Positions 8,362-14,852 of a stretch of 61,623 nt of DNA are shown here, piece by piece. The DNA is from a virus. The notes under the pieces are model-generated. The model had not been told where the DNA came from. It searched no databases and saw only the letters and a program-made list of their open reading frames with translations. The stretch lies in the IMG/VR virus record IMGVR_UViG_3300042731_006244, positions 1-61,623 of that record; one strand, written 5' to 3'. A program made the translations under genes and the position numbers. Numbering within the stretch: position 1 is the stretch's first letter; the number at the start of each line of letters is the position of its first letter.

Positions 8362-8497
8362 CATAGATCAAAGCTGTCAACATACCACCTGTGATTATTG
8401 GGGACAAGGCGGATGTATGTTGCCGGGACGGTGTATATACGCTCCCACAGATGAGGAAATATATGATTATATGAGTACCATAGAATTGGGAATATAG
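8345..8497 (+). CDS. Cysteine-rich small protein, 50 aa
   Basis: Four cysteines (QSCQHTTCDYWGQGGCMLPGRC), a pattern seen in tiny phage metal-binding or disulphide proteins. Overlaps the preceding membrane protein gene by 17 bases in another frame. Confidence 0.5.
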   Translation: MTEEYNIDQSCQHTTCDYWGQGGCMLPGRCIYAPTDEEIYDYMSTIELGI

Positions 8498-8529
8498 GAG
8501 AAAGAAGGATTGATATAATGGAGGTAAAA

Positions 8530-8691
8530 ATGAAATTAAGCAAACTTGGTTTTTGGTTATGGCTGCCAGTACGGTTTATATGCTGGTGTCTTCTGTGGAT
8601 TATCCGTATACTTATGACCGGTATTACTTTTATTGGGTATGGATATTGGGCTGCAAAAGAAAGATGGGATGATTTGGAATTAGGAATATAG
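8530..8691 (+). CDS. Small membrane protein, 53 aa
   Basis: Preceded by GGAGGT. An aromatic- and leucine-rich helix (WLWLPVRFICWCLLWIIRIL) is followed by a second short hydrophobic segment. An in-frame ATG at 8518 is an alternative start. Function unknown; lies in the lysis region. Confidence 0.5.
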   Translation: MKLSKLGFWLWLPVRFICWCLLWIIRILMTGITFIGYGYWAAKERWDDLELGI

Positions 8692-8704
8692 GAGGATAAT
8701 GTAA

Positions 8705-8953
8705 ATGGATTTAAGAACAGGAGAAATAAGAGAAGAAGAAAAAATGACTCTTGAACAATTGAAACATTCGTTAGAAATTTTACAAGCAGATATGACAGAA
8801 AAACAAAAAAGAGAAAAAAAAGTATCACTAAAAGACCATAAATCTAAACTTGGTAAATTGTTAACTAAACAAAGAAAATTAAAAGGATATTCTCAAATGT
8901 CAATAAATCAGAAAAGAAATATAAGAAATAAGCTAAGAAAGAAAAGTAAATGA
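8705..8953 (+). CDS. Basic coiled-coil-like protein, 82 aa
   Basis: Highly charged, Lys/Arg-rich, helical throughout; no motif recognised. Ends with ATGA overlap into the spanin-like pair. Confidence 0.5.
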   Translation: MDLRTGEIREEEKMTLEQLKHSLEILQADMTEKQKREKKVSLKDHKSKLGKLLTKQRKLKGYSQMSINQKRNIRNKLRKKSK

Positions 8954-9453
8954 AATGGTCAAGAAAACTATTATTAAGTATATTATTATTCTCATTGTCG
9001 CTTGCTTGTTATGGGCAATCATCGGATACATTATCGGCTTTGGAGAATTGCGTAATGTCCAGGCCAGTGAAAAATTACTTTCTGAACAACTTGAATCAGC
9101 AATTGAAACTATTGACCGACTTAACTCAATTAATGATATTAACCAATCCAGGATCGAAAGAGATAGAGAAACTATTGAGCAATTACAAAGGGATATTCAA
9201 AATACAAAGAATGATTATATCGAACTTGCAGAACAGAATAACAGACTCGGAGAAACAAATAACCGACTTACAAAGTTCAAACGCAGAATGGAAGAGAGAG
9301 AACGTGGAGCAGGAGAAATTATTGAACAGCTTAGAGGAAAAGTTGAGCAATTCAGAGAAGATATTGAAGCGATACCAGAGACGCATCTGGATTGAACGGG
9401 TAGTCCTGGTAGTGTTGGCCGGGGCTGCTATTGTATGGGGGATGAATCGGTGA
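8950..9453 (+). CDS. Spanin-like protein with signal sequence, coiled coil and C-terminal TM
   Basis: 167 residues. N-terminal signal (KLLLSILLFSLSLACYGQ) with a Cys at 20 in a loose lipobox context (S-L-A-C), a helical middle, a clear coiled coil (residues about 88-145) and a C-terminal transmembrane helix (VVLVVLAGAAIVWGM). A lipoprotein end plus a C-terminal TM is the layout of a unimolecular spanin. It overlaps almost all of the 8955 gene in another frame. Lipidation is uncertain because the lipobox is imperfect. Confidence 0.6.
   Translation: MKWSRKLLLSILLFSLSLACYGQSSDTLSALENCVMSRPVKNYFLNNLNQQLKLLTDLTQLMILTNPGSKEIEKLLSNYKGIFKIQRMIISNLQNRITDSEKQITDLQSSNAEWKRENVEQEKLLNSLEEKLSNSEKILKRYQRRIWIERVVLVVLAGAAIVWGMNR
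8955..9395 (+). CDS. Rz-like inner-membrane spanin
   Basis: 146 residues: an N-terminal transmembrane helix (IIILIVACLLWAIIGYIIG) and a long charged coiled coil up to residue 130, the topology of an Rz inner-membrane spanin. Starts five bases after the 8950 start and lies wholly inside that gene in another frame. Rz/Rz1 genes are known to be nested in this way, which supports both frames. Confidence 0.65.
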   Translation: MVKKTIIKYIIILIVACLLWAIIGYIIGFGELRNVQASEKLLSEQLESAIETIDRLNSINDINQSRIERDRETIEQLQRDIQNTKNDYIELAEQNNRLGETNNRLTKFKRRMEERERGAGEIIEQLRGKVEQFREDIEAIPETHLD

Positions 9454-9824
9454 TTAAACAGCAACAGGATGTATACAATTGGAAACTTTTCCGTTGGGGT
9501 TTGATAGGATTAGGTTGTACTTTTGTTCTTATATACATTTTTTTCGTAGCGGTAAGTATACAGTACTACGAAAGAAACTATACCATATGGGGAAGGTTAG
9601 GACCTATTTTCCTGGAGTGCCTGCCTTGCCTTATAGGTGCCGGAATTGGCTTTGCGGTAGGATTTGCTTTCCGGGGAAAAGAACGGAAAGACATTGCAAT
9701 TCTTCTTTCTGAAAAATCAGATCATGAAAAGCTACTCTTGCTCGGGCTTATCTGGAAAAGCATGGAAGAAAAACCACAGGCTTTTTTGCCCGGGCTTGGA
9801 AAGATTAAGGACATACAATTATGA
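9435..9824 (+). CDS. Two-helix membrane protein, 129 aa
   Basis: Transmembrane helices at about residues 20-42 and 62-80 (IGAGIGFAVGFAF), soluble C-terminus. Overlaps the 8950 gene by 19 bases. Fits a holin or antiholin in size and position but is not diagnostic. Confidence 0.55.
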   Translation: MGDESVIKQQQDVYNWKLFRWGLIGLGCTFVLIYIFFVAVSIQYYERNYTIWGRLGPIFLECLPCLIGAGIGFAVGFAFRGKERKDIAILLSEKSDHEKLLLLGLIWKSMEEKPQAFLPGLGKIKDIQL

Positions 9825-9902
9825 TAGTGATTAGGGAACGAATATACAACCGGGACTCATTTCGGCCAGAATATATATTGATATATTGCAAGGAGGTGGA
9901 GA

Positions 9903-10217
9903 ATGAAAGTAAGAGACAGGATAGTGATAGGCATAATGGCCTTAATAACAGCGATAGGAATTGCATGGGGGATAATTGGCAGATTGGAAAAGCCAATCTT
10001 GACAATCCAGGCCCAACCTGTCCAGGATGAGGAGAAGGCCCGTACTGTTGAATTAGTACAGGGCGATGAGGAAATAATTGAATACCTATATGGCCCGATG
10101 GAGTACGTTGATGAACCGCTGTATGGAAAATTCTGGAAGCGGACAAATGGAATGTTGAAAGTCTGGTATATTATACCTGCCGGTCCAGCAATTGAAATAG
10201 AAGAGATATTTGAATAG
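9903..10217 (+). CDS. Membrane-anchored hypothetical protein, 104 aa
   Basis: Strong AAGGAGGTGGAGA site. N-terminal anchor (IVIGIMALITAIGIAWGIIG), then a soluble acidic domain. The overlapping frame from 9821 has no comparable features and is treated as a shadow. Confidence 0.6.
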   Translation: MKVRDRIVIGIMALITAIGIAWGIIGRLEKPILTIQAQPVQDEEKARTVELVQGDEEIIEYLYGPMEYVDEPLYGKFWKRTNGMLKVWYIIPAGPAIEIEEIFE

Positions 10218-10228
10218 GAGGAAATGAA

Positions 10229-10852
10229 ATGAGAAAAGTAAATGGAGAAAACATATATCACTATCAAAAAAATGACGGCATAGTTGAGATAATGCAGGAC
10301 TATATATTCCGGGAACTAAAAAAGATGACTAAGGAAAAAGAGGGAGTAGCAAGGGATACTCTTATAGAATTGCGGAACAGAATTACCCTGCATAATTCAT
10401 GTTTTCCCGCTTCTTTTTGCGACGGTGCGGAATCCTGTGGCTGGCCCATGGATGTTTTCACCCCTGGGATACAAGCATCTGATGCGGTTATGTGTATCAT
10501 CAATAATCCACACAACGCAAAGCTATTTCATAAGGCGAGTCGATATGTCCCTCAAACATGGGGATATAACGAAATCCCTGATTATTACCCCAAGCTTGCA
10601 GAAATTATCTGGGGTGATCCAAATATGTGCAGATATACCAGACGTATTACTTATGATGATTATTGCGGGTATATTGATAATGAATGTTGCGTAGTATACG
10701 CTCACCCCGGCCATATGGTAGTGGGTAAAGGATATGATATAACAGATGGTAAGAAATCTATAGTTTACAACGATCCATACCGGAAAAAAAATATGACTGA
10801 ATCCGCAAAGACAATAGGTATTTGTGTGATTATTTTTCCTTACAATAAATAA
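10229..10852 (+). CDS. C39-like cysteine peptidase, endolysin candidate
   Basis: 207 residues after an AGGAGG site. The C-terminal half has HPGHMVVGKGYD and SIVYNDPYR, like the His and Asp motifs of peptidase C39-type domains; SCGWPMD (C70) is a candidate nucleophile region. Such domains occur in phage lysins. Its place at the end of the membrane/spanin cassette supports a role in wall cleavage. There is no signal peptide, so export would need a holin. Confidence 0.55.
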   Translation: MRKVNGENIYHYQKNDGIVEIMQDYIFRELKKMTKEKEGVARDTLIELRNRITLHNSCFPASFCDGAESCGWPMDVFTPGIQASDAVMCIINNPHNAKLFHKASRYVPQTWGYNEIPDYYPKLAEIIWGDPNMCRYTRRITYDDYCGYIDNECCVVYAHPGHMVVGKGYDITDGKKSIVYNDPYRKKNMTESAKTIGICVIIFPYNK

Positions 10853-10856
10853 CCAA

Positions 10857-10980
10857 GGGGGAGGCAGCGCTCCCCCTGTCCTTGCCCGGACAGTATCCAG
10901 GCGATTGCCCTCATTTAGCGTCGGGCAGCTGATCCGGGTTGTTCGCTTGCGCAAGGCTACCGGACGAAACCTTATATTCG
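10857..10980 (+). other. 3' non-coding region with stacked hairpins
   Basis: GGGGGAG/CTCCCCC (10857-10876) is followed immediately by TGTCC/GGACA (10877-10892) and other GC-rich pairings. There is no U-run after the first two, so they look like RNA 3'-end structures rather than classical terminators. The gap between convergent genes (10853-11087) holds no gene. Confidence 0.5.
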
Positions 10981-11087
10981 CTATGAAAAGTTATTTTTGT
11001 AACGTCAATATAAAAGCCGGTATATACCATTTTTACAGGGCCCGTATTTTAGACTACTCCCCCCGGTTGATTTGATTTTAACTGTTA

Positions 11088-11246
11088 TCATACTTTACTC
11101 GCTTTCTCTTTTGCCCATTTAATCCAACAGTCTTTACATTCCGATAAATCACATTCTTCTTTTGATTTATCGAAATCTGGACATATTGGATATTCTTTAT
11201 CTAGAAAATCTGCAAATATTTCAATCATTCTATCCTTTATATTCAT
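11088..11246 (-). CDS. Small cysteine-containing protein, 52 aa
   Basis: One of only two minus-strand genes. GGAGGA lies five bases before the ATG. Spaced cysteines (ICPDFD..EC..SEC..DC) suggest a metal-binding peptide. Downstream of, and probably cotranscribed with, the 11554 gene. Confidence 0.6.
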   Translation of the reverse strand: MNIKDRMIEIFADFLDKEYPICPDFDKSKEECDLSECKDCWIKWAKEKASKV

Positions 11247-11260
11247 ACATTCCTCCTTAT

Positions 11261-11554
11261 TTACATCTCTGTAAAATCCAGGGTATCTATATTTATGTCA
11301 CAAGGTATCTGTGACATAACAGCCTTTTGAGTTTTCAGGTATTTAGCCGGGGAAACATCGTAATACAACTTGAAAGGACCGTGAGTCCTGTTGAAATCAG
11401 CAAGGGAGTCAATCTTGTTTGTTCTCCAATCCTGGTAAGTAGTACCTGTCTTAATACCTGCCCATGACATTTTAAGCCCTTCTGATAGGGTAAGACTGTA
11501 CTTGATTCTTAGCCTGTGGGCTTCGGTCATAATCTCGCTTAAATTGTATTTCAT
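11261..11554 (-). CDS. Phage/plasmid small protein of the YNLSEIMTEAHRL type
   Basis: 97 residues. ATG at 11554 chosen for its AAGGAGAG site; an upstream in-frame start has none. The N-terminus (NLSEIMTEAHRLRIKY...LSEGLKMSWAGIK) resembles a family of small phage and plasmid proteins of unknown function with a short helical repeat. Driven by the minus-strand promoter at 11575-11603. Confidence 0.6.
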   Translation of the reverse strand: MKYNLSEIMTEAHRLRIKYSLTLSEGLKMSWAGIKTGTTYQDWRTNKIDSLADFNRTHGPFKLYYDVSPAKYLKTQKAVMSQIPCDINIDTLDFTEM

Positions 11555-11574
11555 GTTTCTCTCCTTACATTGAT

Positions 11575-11603
11575 AGTATACCATAACGACGTTTGAAAGT
11601 CAA
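11575..11603 (-). promoter_or_regulatory. Minus-strand sigma70 promoter with shared operator-like sequence
   Basis: On the minus strand: TTGACT, 17 bases, TATACT. The spacer starts TTCAAACG and ends GG, as in the + promoter at 12130-12158 (TTGACG, TTCAAACG...GG, TATACT). Two promoters in opposite directions with the same embedded sequence suggest control by one regulator. Confidence 0.75.
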
Positions 11604-11631
11604 GTTTTTTCTTCTATTATATTGCCGCTTA

Positions 11632-11651
11632 AGCGTTTTTTTTGTATATTG
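11632..11651. terminator. Small palindrome followed by T-run
   Basis: CGCTTAAGCG followed by eight T, on the + strand ahead of the 11668 gene. Could be a weak terminator or attenuator, or a protein-binding palindrome. Confidence 0.35.
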
Positions 11652-11667
11652 AAACCAGGAGGATTTT

Positions 11668-11901
11668 ATGAAAGTAGAAAAAACAAATAGAGGATTTGAG
11701 ATAATTTATTTTAAAGATCGATACGATATGGCATGTTCTTTACAACAGAGTTCTGCAATAGACGATACAGAAAGAGGATTTGAAAATCCGGGATCTTCTT
11801 TTATATGGCTTGGCAGTAGTGAAAGAATGCATCTTGACAGGGAAACAGTAACAGAATTGATAAAACATTTGAAAAAATGGGTAGAGACAGGGAAATTTTA
11901 A
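11668..11901 (+). CDS. Conserved small phage protein (CSLQQSSA...MHLDRE type)
   Basis: 77 residues. RGFEIIYFKDRYDMACSLQQSSA, WLG and MHLDRETVTELIKHLKKWVETG match a very widespread but uncharacterised small phage protein family. AGGAGG site. Confidence 0.7.
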   Translation: MKVEKTNRGFEIIYFKDRYDMACSLQQSSAIDDTERGFENPGSSFIWLGSSERMHLDRETVTELIKHLKKWVETGKF

Positions 11902-11911
11902 GGAGTGCTAA

Positions 11912-12079
11912 ATGAAAATATACAACTCCCGTGAAGTATCAGAAAAAACCGGAGTAACCATGCGCACCCTGCAACGTTGGTCAAAGGCTGGAATTATCGG
12001 TACCCGGCTTGGCAGGGAATATATGTATACCGATGAAGACCTGGAAATAATTGCACAAAAACACTTAACAGACAAGTAG
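11912..12079 (+). CDS. MerR/excisionase-type helix-turn-helix protein
   Basis: 55 residues; AAGGAG site. VSEKTGVTMRTLQRWSKAGIIGTRLGREYMY is the winged helix-turn-helix of MerR and excisionase-like DNA-binding proteins (HTH_17). It is the only obvious regulator near the two promoters with a shared operator-like sequence and is the best candidate to bind them. No integrase is seen, so an excisionase role is less likely. Confidence 0.75.
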   Translation: MKIYNSREVSEKTGVTMRTLQRWSKAGIIGTRLGREYMYTDEDLEIIAQKHLTDK

Positions 12080-12086
12080 TATTATG

Positions 12087-12120
12087 AGAAAAAAAAGTGA
12101 AATTTTTTCAACTTTTTTCT
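12087..12120. terminator. AT-rich hairpin terminator
   Basis: An A-run arm (AGAAAA...GT) pairs with ACTTTTTTCT around an inner GAAA/TTTC. It lies between the HTH gene and the promoter at 12130 and separates two transcription units. Confidence 0.6.
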
Positions 12121-12129
12121 ATAATACTC

Positions 12130-12158
12130 TTGACGTTCAAACGATAATGCGGTATACT
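12130..12158 (+). promoter_or_regulatory. Strong sigma70 promoter, early RNA-rich region
   Basis: TTGACG, 17 bases, TATACT, with TTCAAACG and GG placed as in the minus promoter at 11575. Transcription would begin near 12165 and enter the long structured leader. Confidence 0.8.
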
Positions 12159-12164
12159 TATAAT

Positions 12165-12503
12165 AGAAAGGGTGAGGGAAACCTTACACGGAAAACCTTG
12201 AGGGCGGTAGCCCAGGAGGAAACCGAAAACCGGCACAACGGCACGGAAATAGCTTGAGCGTTGAACCTTGGAAGGGGGGAGCAATAGAGCGAAAGAAAGT
12301 CGGTCGGAACGTCAGGGAAGGAAACCAGGGACACAGGGGCGTGAGACTTGATTACATACTACCGGGAGCTCAACTCTTTCGGGTGTCCATATAGGGATGA
12401 AAACCCTGAAAAACACAGCGGGCAGTACAACGCTAACAATCATACTGCTACGGCACGGATGGTGCTCCCCGACGGGGGAAAATCGAAAGGCAAGGAGGAA
12501 TGT
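12165..12503 (+). ncRNA. Long structured leader RNA of about 340 nt
   Basis: There is no convincing gene between the promoter and the ATG at 12504. The sequence is purine-rich and full of local helices: GTGAGG-GAAA-CCTTAC with a GNRA loop, GGGC-GGTA-GCCC, AGGG-ATGAAAA-CCCT, GCAGTA...TACTGC and CCCC-GAC-GGGG just before the ribosome site. This looks like an ornate non-coding RNA. I see no group I or II intron core. GOLLD- or ROOL-like giant phage RNAs are a loose analogy only. Confidence 0.6.
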
Positions 12504-12758
12504 ATGATAATTGAAACAAACAGAAAGATAAAATTTGGTCCTGTAAATTGGTATGTAGGTCAATGTTATTCACAGATAGCAAGTGAAGATCAATATGAGA
12601 TTATTTCATTAGTAGAGGGTGAAACTATTGGAAAAAGAATAGTTTCAACAATTTCTTGGAATAATCTGAATAAGAAATATAATCCTGTGACTTCGGAAAA
12701 ACATAAATTTGAATATCGAGAAAATAACGGATACCAAGAAGGCGTTTTAATTGTGTAA
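12504..12758 (+). CDS. Hypothetical protein, 84 aa
   Basis: ATG at 12504 chosen for AAGGAGGAATGT; the frame is open further upstream but that part lies in the structured leader. Beta-rich, no motif. First of many small early proteins separated by structured RNA. Confidence 0.6.
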   Translation: MIIETNRKIKFGPVNWYVGQCYSQIASEDQYEIISLVEGETIGKRIVSTISWNNLNKKYNPVTSEKHKFEYRENNGYQEGVLIV

Positions 12759-12764
12759 CCACAG

Positions 12765-12817
12765 GGAAACAGCACAGTAACCATGCTGGCATCACGGTAT
12801 AGAGGCCGTGTGTTTCC
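12765..12817 (+). ncRNA. tRNA-like minihelix 1
   Basis: GGAAACA pairs with TGTTTCC over seven bases, like an acceptor stem. Inside are CAGCA/TGCTG with a nine-base loop and CACGG/CCGTG with an eight-base loop in the T-arm position. There is no D-arm and the T-loop is not canonical. It lies in the gap between two small genes. Confidence 0.45.
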
Positions 12818-12861
12818 GTATTTTACCGGCCGCCGGGTTACGGGGCGGAGAGGAGAAGACT

Positions 12862-13029
12862 ATGAAAACTTATGTTGTAAGAATGAGGAATGGATATTAT
12901 GAAGCAACATCAAAGAAAGATGCAGTTGAGTTTTTGAACTCAACCGAAAAAGCAGAAGACATAATTTTAAGCCAGTCAAAACAGAAAAATTACTGGCATG
13001 ACAGGGTAAACATAATTATGACAAAATAA
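12862..13029 (+). CDS. Hypothetical protein, 55 aa
   Basis: GAGAGGAGAAGACT ribosome site preceded by a CCGCC/GGCGG hairpin. Starts MKTYVVRMRNGYYEATSKKDAVEFL, which suggests a small beta-beta-alpha fold. Unknown function. Confidence 0.55.
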   Translation: MKTYVVRMRNGYYEATSKKDAVEFLNSTEKAEDIILSQSKQKNYWHDRVNIIMTK

Positions 13030-13036
13030 TCACTCA

Positions 13037-13087
13037 GGAAACAAGGTTGACCATATCAGGTGAGGGGTTCAATTCCCCCTGTTTCCA
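13037..13087 (+). ncRNA. tRNA-like minihelix 2 (acceptor plus canonical T-arm)
   Basis: Acceptor-like GGAAACA/TGTTTCC and a T-arm with GGGG-TTCAATT-CCCC, the canonical TTCRANN loop, ending in A. Only 19 bases replace the D and anticodon arms, far too few for a working tRNA. Resembles a top-half tRNA and could be recognised by RNase P, RNase Z or a tRNA-binding protein. Confidence 0.55.
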
Positions 13088-13128
13088 TATTTTGCTTACC
13101 CCCAGGCATAAGGGGAGAGGAGAAGAAG

Positions 13129-13464
13129 ATGAAACTTAAGAATAATGAAGTATTGATTATTAAGACAAAATTTGCGGATGGTAGTTTTTCGGAAGAAAAA
13201 TATATTTTCGGAAGTGAAGCAAAAGGATTGAGAAAAAATTCGGTTAATCTGAATTACTGGGATGGTAATAATTGGCAGGGGGAAAAAATCAAAATTGTAG
13301 GAATTGAAACTTATAAAGAAATTGATTCGGGACATGGTAATCCCGCTTTTTCATTCTGGAAAAAAATATTACTTAATAATCAGAAATTGACACTCAGCAC
13401 TTCAAATTGTTCCGGTCATTTGCGACCATATTGGACAGAAGATCTAAGAGATATGGAGGCGTAA
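13129..13464 (+). CDS. Hypothetical protein, 111 aa
   Basis: Begins after a CCCC-[CAGGCATAA]-GGGG hairpin whose 3' arm runs into the AGGGGAGAGGAG ribosome site. Beta-rich sequence (YWDGNNWQGEKIKIVGIETY). No family recognised. Confidence 0.55.
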   Translation: MKLKNNEVLIIKTKFADGSFSEEKYIFGSEAKGLRKNSVNLNYWDGNNWQGEKIKIVGIETYKEIDSGHGNPAFSFWKKILLNNQKLTLSTSNCSGHLRPYWTEDLRDMEA

Positions 13465-13466
13465 AT

Positions 13467-13628
13467 ATGAAAAATGAAAAATATTATATAATAATAATCA
13501 AAAAGAATAATGAAATTATTGCAGAATATAGAAAGTATCCTAATATTTATGTACACGATGAAAGTCTAATTATCATGAACATAAATGACAATAATATAAT
13601 TTTCCAGCTTGATTATGTAATGAATTGA
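13467..13628 (+). CDS. Hypothetical protein, 53 aa
   Basis: ATG two bases after the preceding stop, with GGAGG in the end of that gene. Ile/Asn-rich beta-type sequence; unknown. Confidence 0.5.
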   Translation: MKNEKYYIIIIKKNNEIIAEYRKYPNIYVHDESLIIMNINDNNIIFQLDYVMN

Positions 13629-13632
13629 CCTA

Positions 13633-13735
13633 CTCTAGAGGAGGAGTGCACGTGACTTCTCCTCGTTTTATGCGGCTGCCCTGCGGGACAGCTGCACGAA
13701 ACTGCTTGCCCCCAGGCATAAGGGGAGGAGAAGAA
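13633..13735 (+). repeat. Intergenic structured repeat, copy A
   Basis: About 103 bases nearly identical to 14319-14420. Three hairpins: GAGGAG/CTCCTC, GCTGCCC-TGC-GGGACAGC, and CCCC-[CAGGCATAA]-GGGG leading into GGAGGAGAAG. It serves as the 5' region of the 13737 gene. Differences fall mostly in loops, which argues for an RNA structure. Confidence 0.8.
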
Positions 13736-13736
13736 G

Positions 13737-14012
13737 ATGAAGATAACAAGAGATTATTATCTTACAAAAGAAGACAAAAAAGTAATTGCTGATTTTGATC
13801 TCATGGAAAATATTCCTGAGTCGGTAGAAATTACTGACAAGGAGTCGTGGGCTGCGGATATTGCAGCATTTTGGGAAATTGAATACGAAGAAGCACTTGA
13901 ACAGCTTGAAAGAGGTGAAGGTTATTCTTCTGTTTCACTTCCAGGCGGTGGTATGATTGCTATAGAAACAAATGGTGATCATGCGTTTTTTGTAAGAGAT
14001 ATGGAATCATAA
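13737..14012 (+). CDS. Acidic hypothetical protein, 91 aa
   Basis: Follows repeat copy A. N-terminus MKITRDYYLTKEDKKVIADFD, then ADIAAFWEIEYEEALEQLERGEGYSSV and a glycine turn. Strongly acidic; DNA mimicry is conceivable but unsupported. Confidence 0.55.
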   Translation: MKITRDYYLTKEDKKVIADFDLMENIPESVEITDKESWAADIAAFWEIEYEEALEQLERGEGYSSVSLPGGGMIAIETNGDHAFFVRDMES

Positions 14013-14148
14013 GGAGACAGACAACGGCAGAGCGCTCCTCACTGGGCGCTCTCCTCTATGCGGCTGCCTTGCTTGCAGAACATGCAAGACAACTACACGG
14101 AGGTATCCGGGCGTGCTCCCGGCCACACGGGGGAGAGGAGATAGGAAG
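14013..14148 (+). ncRNA. Structured intergenic RNA, diverged third copy
   Basis: AGAGCGCTC...GGCGCTCT hairpin, then the TATGCGGCTGCC block shared with the two 103-base repeats, CTTGCA-GAACA-TGCAAG, and CCGGG-CGTGCT-CCCGG before GGGGAGAGGAG. Same plan as 13633 and 14319 with different arms, as expected for compensatory drift. Confidence 0.55.
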
Positions 14149-14316
14149 ATGATGAGTATGAAGAAGAGATACCAGGATGCTGTGAAGTATCTCAAACATA
14201 ATGAAATAAGACAAATAGAGCTGGCTATTATGAGAGCATATCATGCTCTCATGATAGTTCAAAAATGGGGGTCAACCCCCGATAAAATTGTGTCCAAATT
14301 GAATAAGGAGGAATAA
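14149..14316 (+). CDS. Hypothetical helical protein, 55 aa
   Basis: ATG at 14149 follows GGAGATAGGAAG; MSMKK two codons later is an alternative. Helical and basic (RYQDAVKYLKHNEIRQIELAIMRAYHAL). Unknown. Confidence 0.5.
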   Translation: MMSMKKRYQDAVKYLKHNEIRQIELAIMRAYHALMIVQKWGSTPDKIVSKLNKEE

Positions 14317-14318
14317 TT

Positions 14319-14420
14319 CTCTAGAGGAGGAGCGCACGTGACTTCTCCTCGTTTTATGCGGCTGCCCTGCGGGACAGCTGCACGAAATTGCTTGCCCCCA
14401 GGCATAAGGGGAGGAGAAGA
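14319..14420 (+). repeat. Intergenic structured repeat, copy B
   Basis: Near-identical partner of 13633-13735 with the same three hairpins and ribosome site, here in front of the 14424 gene. The genes that follow the two copies are unrelated, so the RNA element spreads independently of the coding sequence. Confidence 0.8.
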
Positions 14421-14423
14421 TAA

Positions 14424-14606
14424 ATGACTTATAAAGGATATGAAATATCAATTGATATGAAAAATATGATAGTTCAATTCGATGATGGGGACTGTCATAT
14501 TGTCAATTATGATTTTTCACACTTTGATTGTGATAATACAGATAATGTAGATGATGTAGAAATTGCAGTCAAGGAATGGCTTGCTGAATACCCACCCCAG
14601 GGTTAA
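14424..14606 (+). CDS. Acidic hypothetical protein, 60 aa
   Basis: Asp/Asn-rich (FDDGDCHIVNYDFSHFDCDNTDNVDDVEIAVKEW). Its last codons lie inside the CCCC-[AGGGTTAA]-GGGG hairpin element that precedes the next gene. Confidence 0.5.
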   Translation: MTYKGYEISIDMKNMIVQFDDGDCHIVNYDFSHFDCDNTDNVDDVEIAVKEWLAEYPPQG

Positions 14607-14613
14607 GGGGAGA
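14583..14613 (+). repeat. Pre-gene hairpin element, copy 1
   Basis: CACCCCAGGGTTAAGGGGAG: a CCCC/GGGG hairpin whose 3' arm passes into the Shine-Dalgarno region. Repeated at 14812-14842 (31 bases identical) and 15128-15156. Pairing would affect ribosome access to the next gene. Confidence 0.65.
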
Positions 14614-14625
14614 AAGAAGGGAATT

Positions 14626-14760
14626 ATGGAATGTGAATGTGAAATCTGTGGTATAACAGAAAACGTAAAAGACAGAGGCAAAAATTTTGGTAGCCTTTGC
14701 GATGATTGTTATGAAGAGGAGTATGATAGTATTCATCTTGATGATGGAGAAGATGAATAG
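14626..14760 (+). CDS. Zinc-finger-like protein, 44 aa
   Basis: CECEICG and CDDCYEE give two CxxC knuckles within 30 residues; acidic tail. Preceded by the pre-gene hairpin and GAAAGAAGG. Confidence 0.55.
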   Translation: MECECEICGITENVKDRGKNFGSLCDDCYEEEYDSIHLDDGEDE

Positions 14761-14773
14761 AGAACCAATCGAG

Positions 14774-14814
14774 CAGCAGGCCGGGTAAGCCGTAACCGCA
14801 AAGGTAGCCTGCTG
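14774..14814 (+). ncRNA. Three-way-junction-like RNA element
   Basis: Outer stem CAGCAGGC/GCCTGCTG encloses two small hairpins, CGG-GTAAG-CCG and ACC-GCAAA-GGT: a compact 41-nt cloverleaf-like fold between two genes. Confidence 0.5.
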
Positions 14815-14842
14815 AATACCCACCCCAGGGTTAAGGGGAGAA
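14812..14842 (+). repeat. Pre-gene hairpin element, copy 2
   Basis: Identical to copy 1 over 31 bases, directly before the 14853 gene. Confidence 0.65.
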
Positions 14843-14852
14843 GGAGGAGACT

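Noticed and set aside
8316-8828. Long minus-strand open frame of 170 aa
   Set aside because: Lies opposite well-supported small + genes with ribosome sites; Ser/Leu/Ile-rich composition is the complement of AT-rich coding DNA.
9821-10030. Open + frame of 69 aa
   Set aside because: No ribosome site; overlaps the 9903 gene, which has a strong site and an anchor helix.
11912-12079. Excisionase of a temperate phage
   Set aside because: No integrase, attachment site or repressor gene is seen anywhere in the complete circle; a regulator role is more likely.
12348-12503. Upstream extension of the 12504 gene
   Set aside because: The open frame continues into the structured leader and has no ribosome site; the AAGGAGGAATGT at 12490 sets the start.
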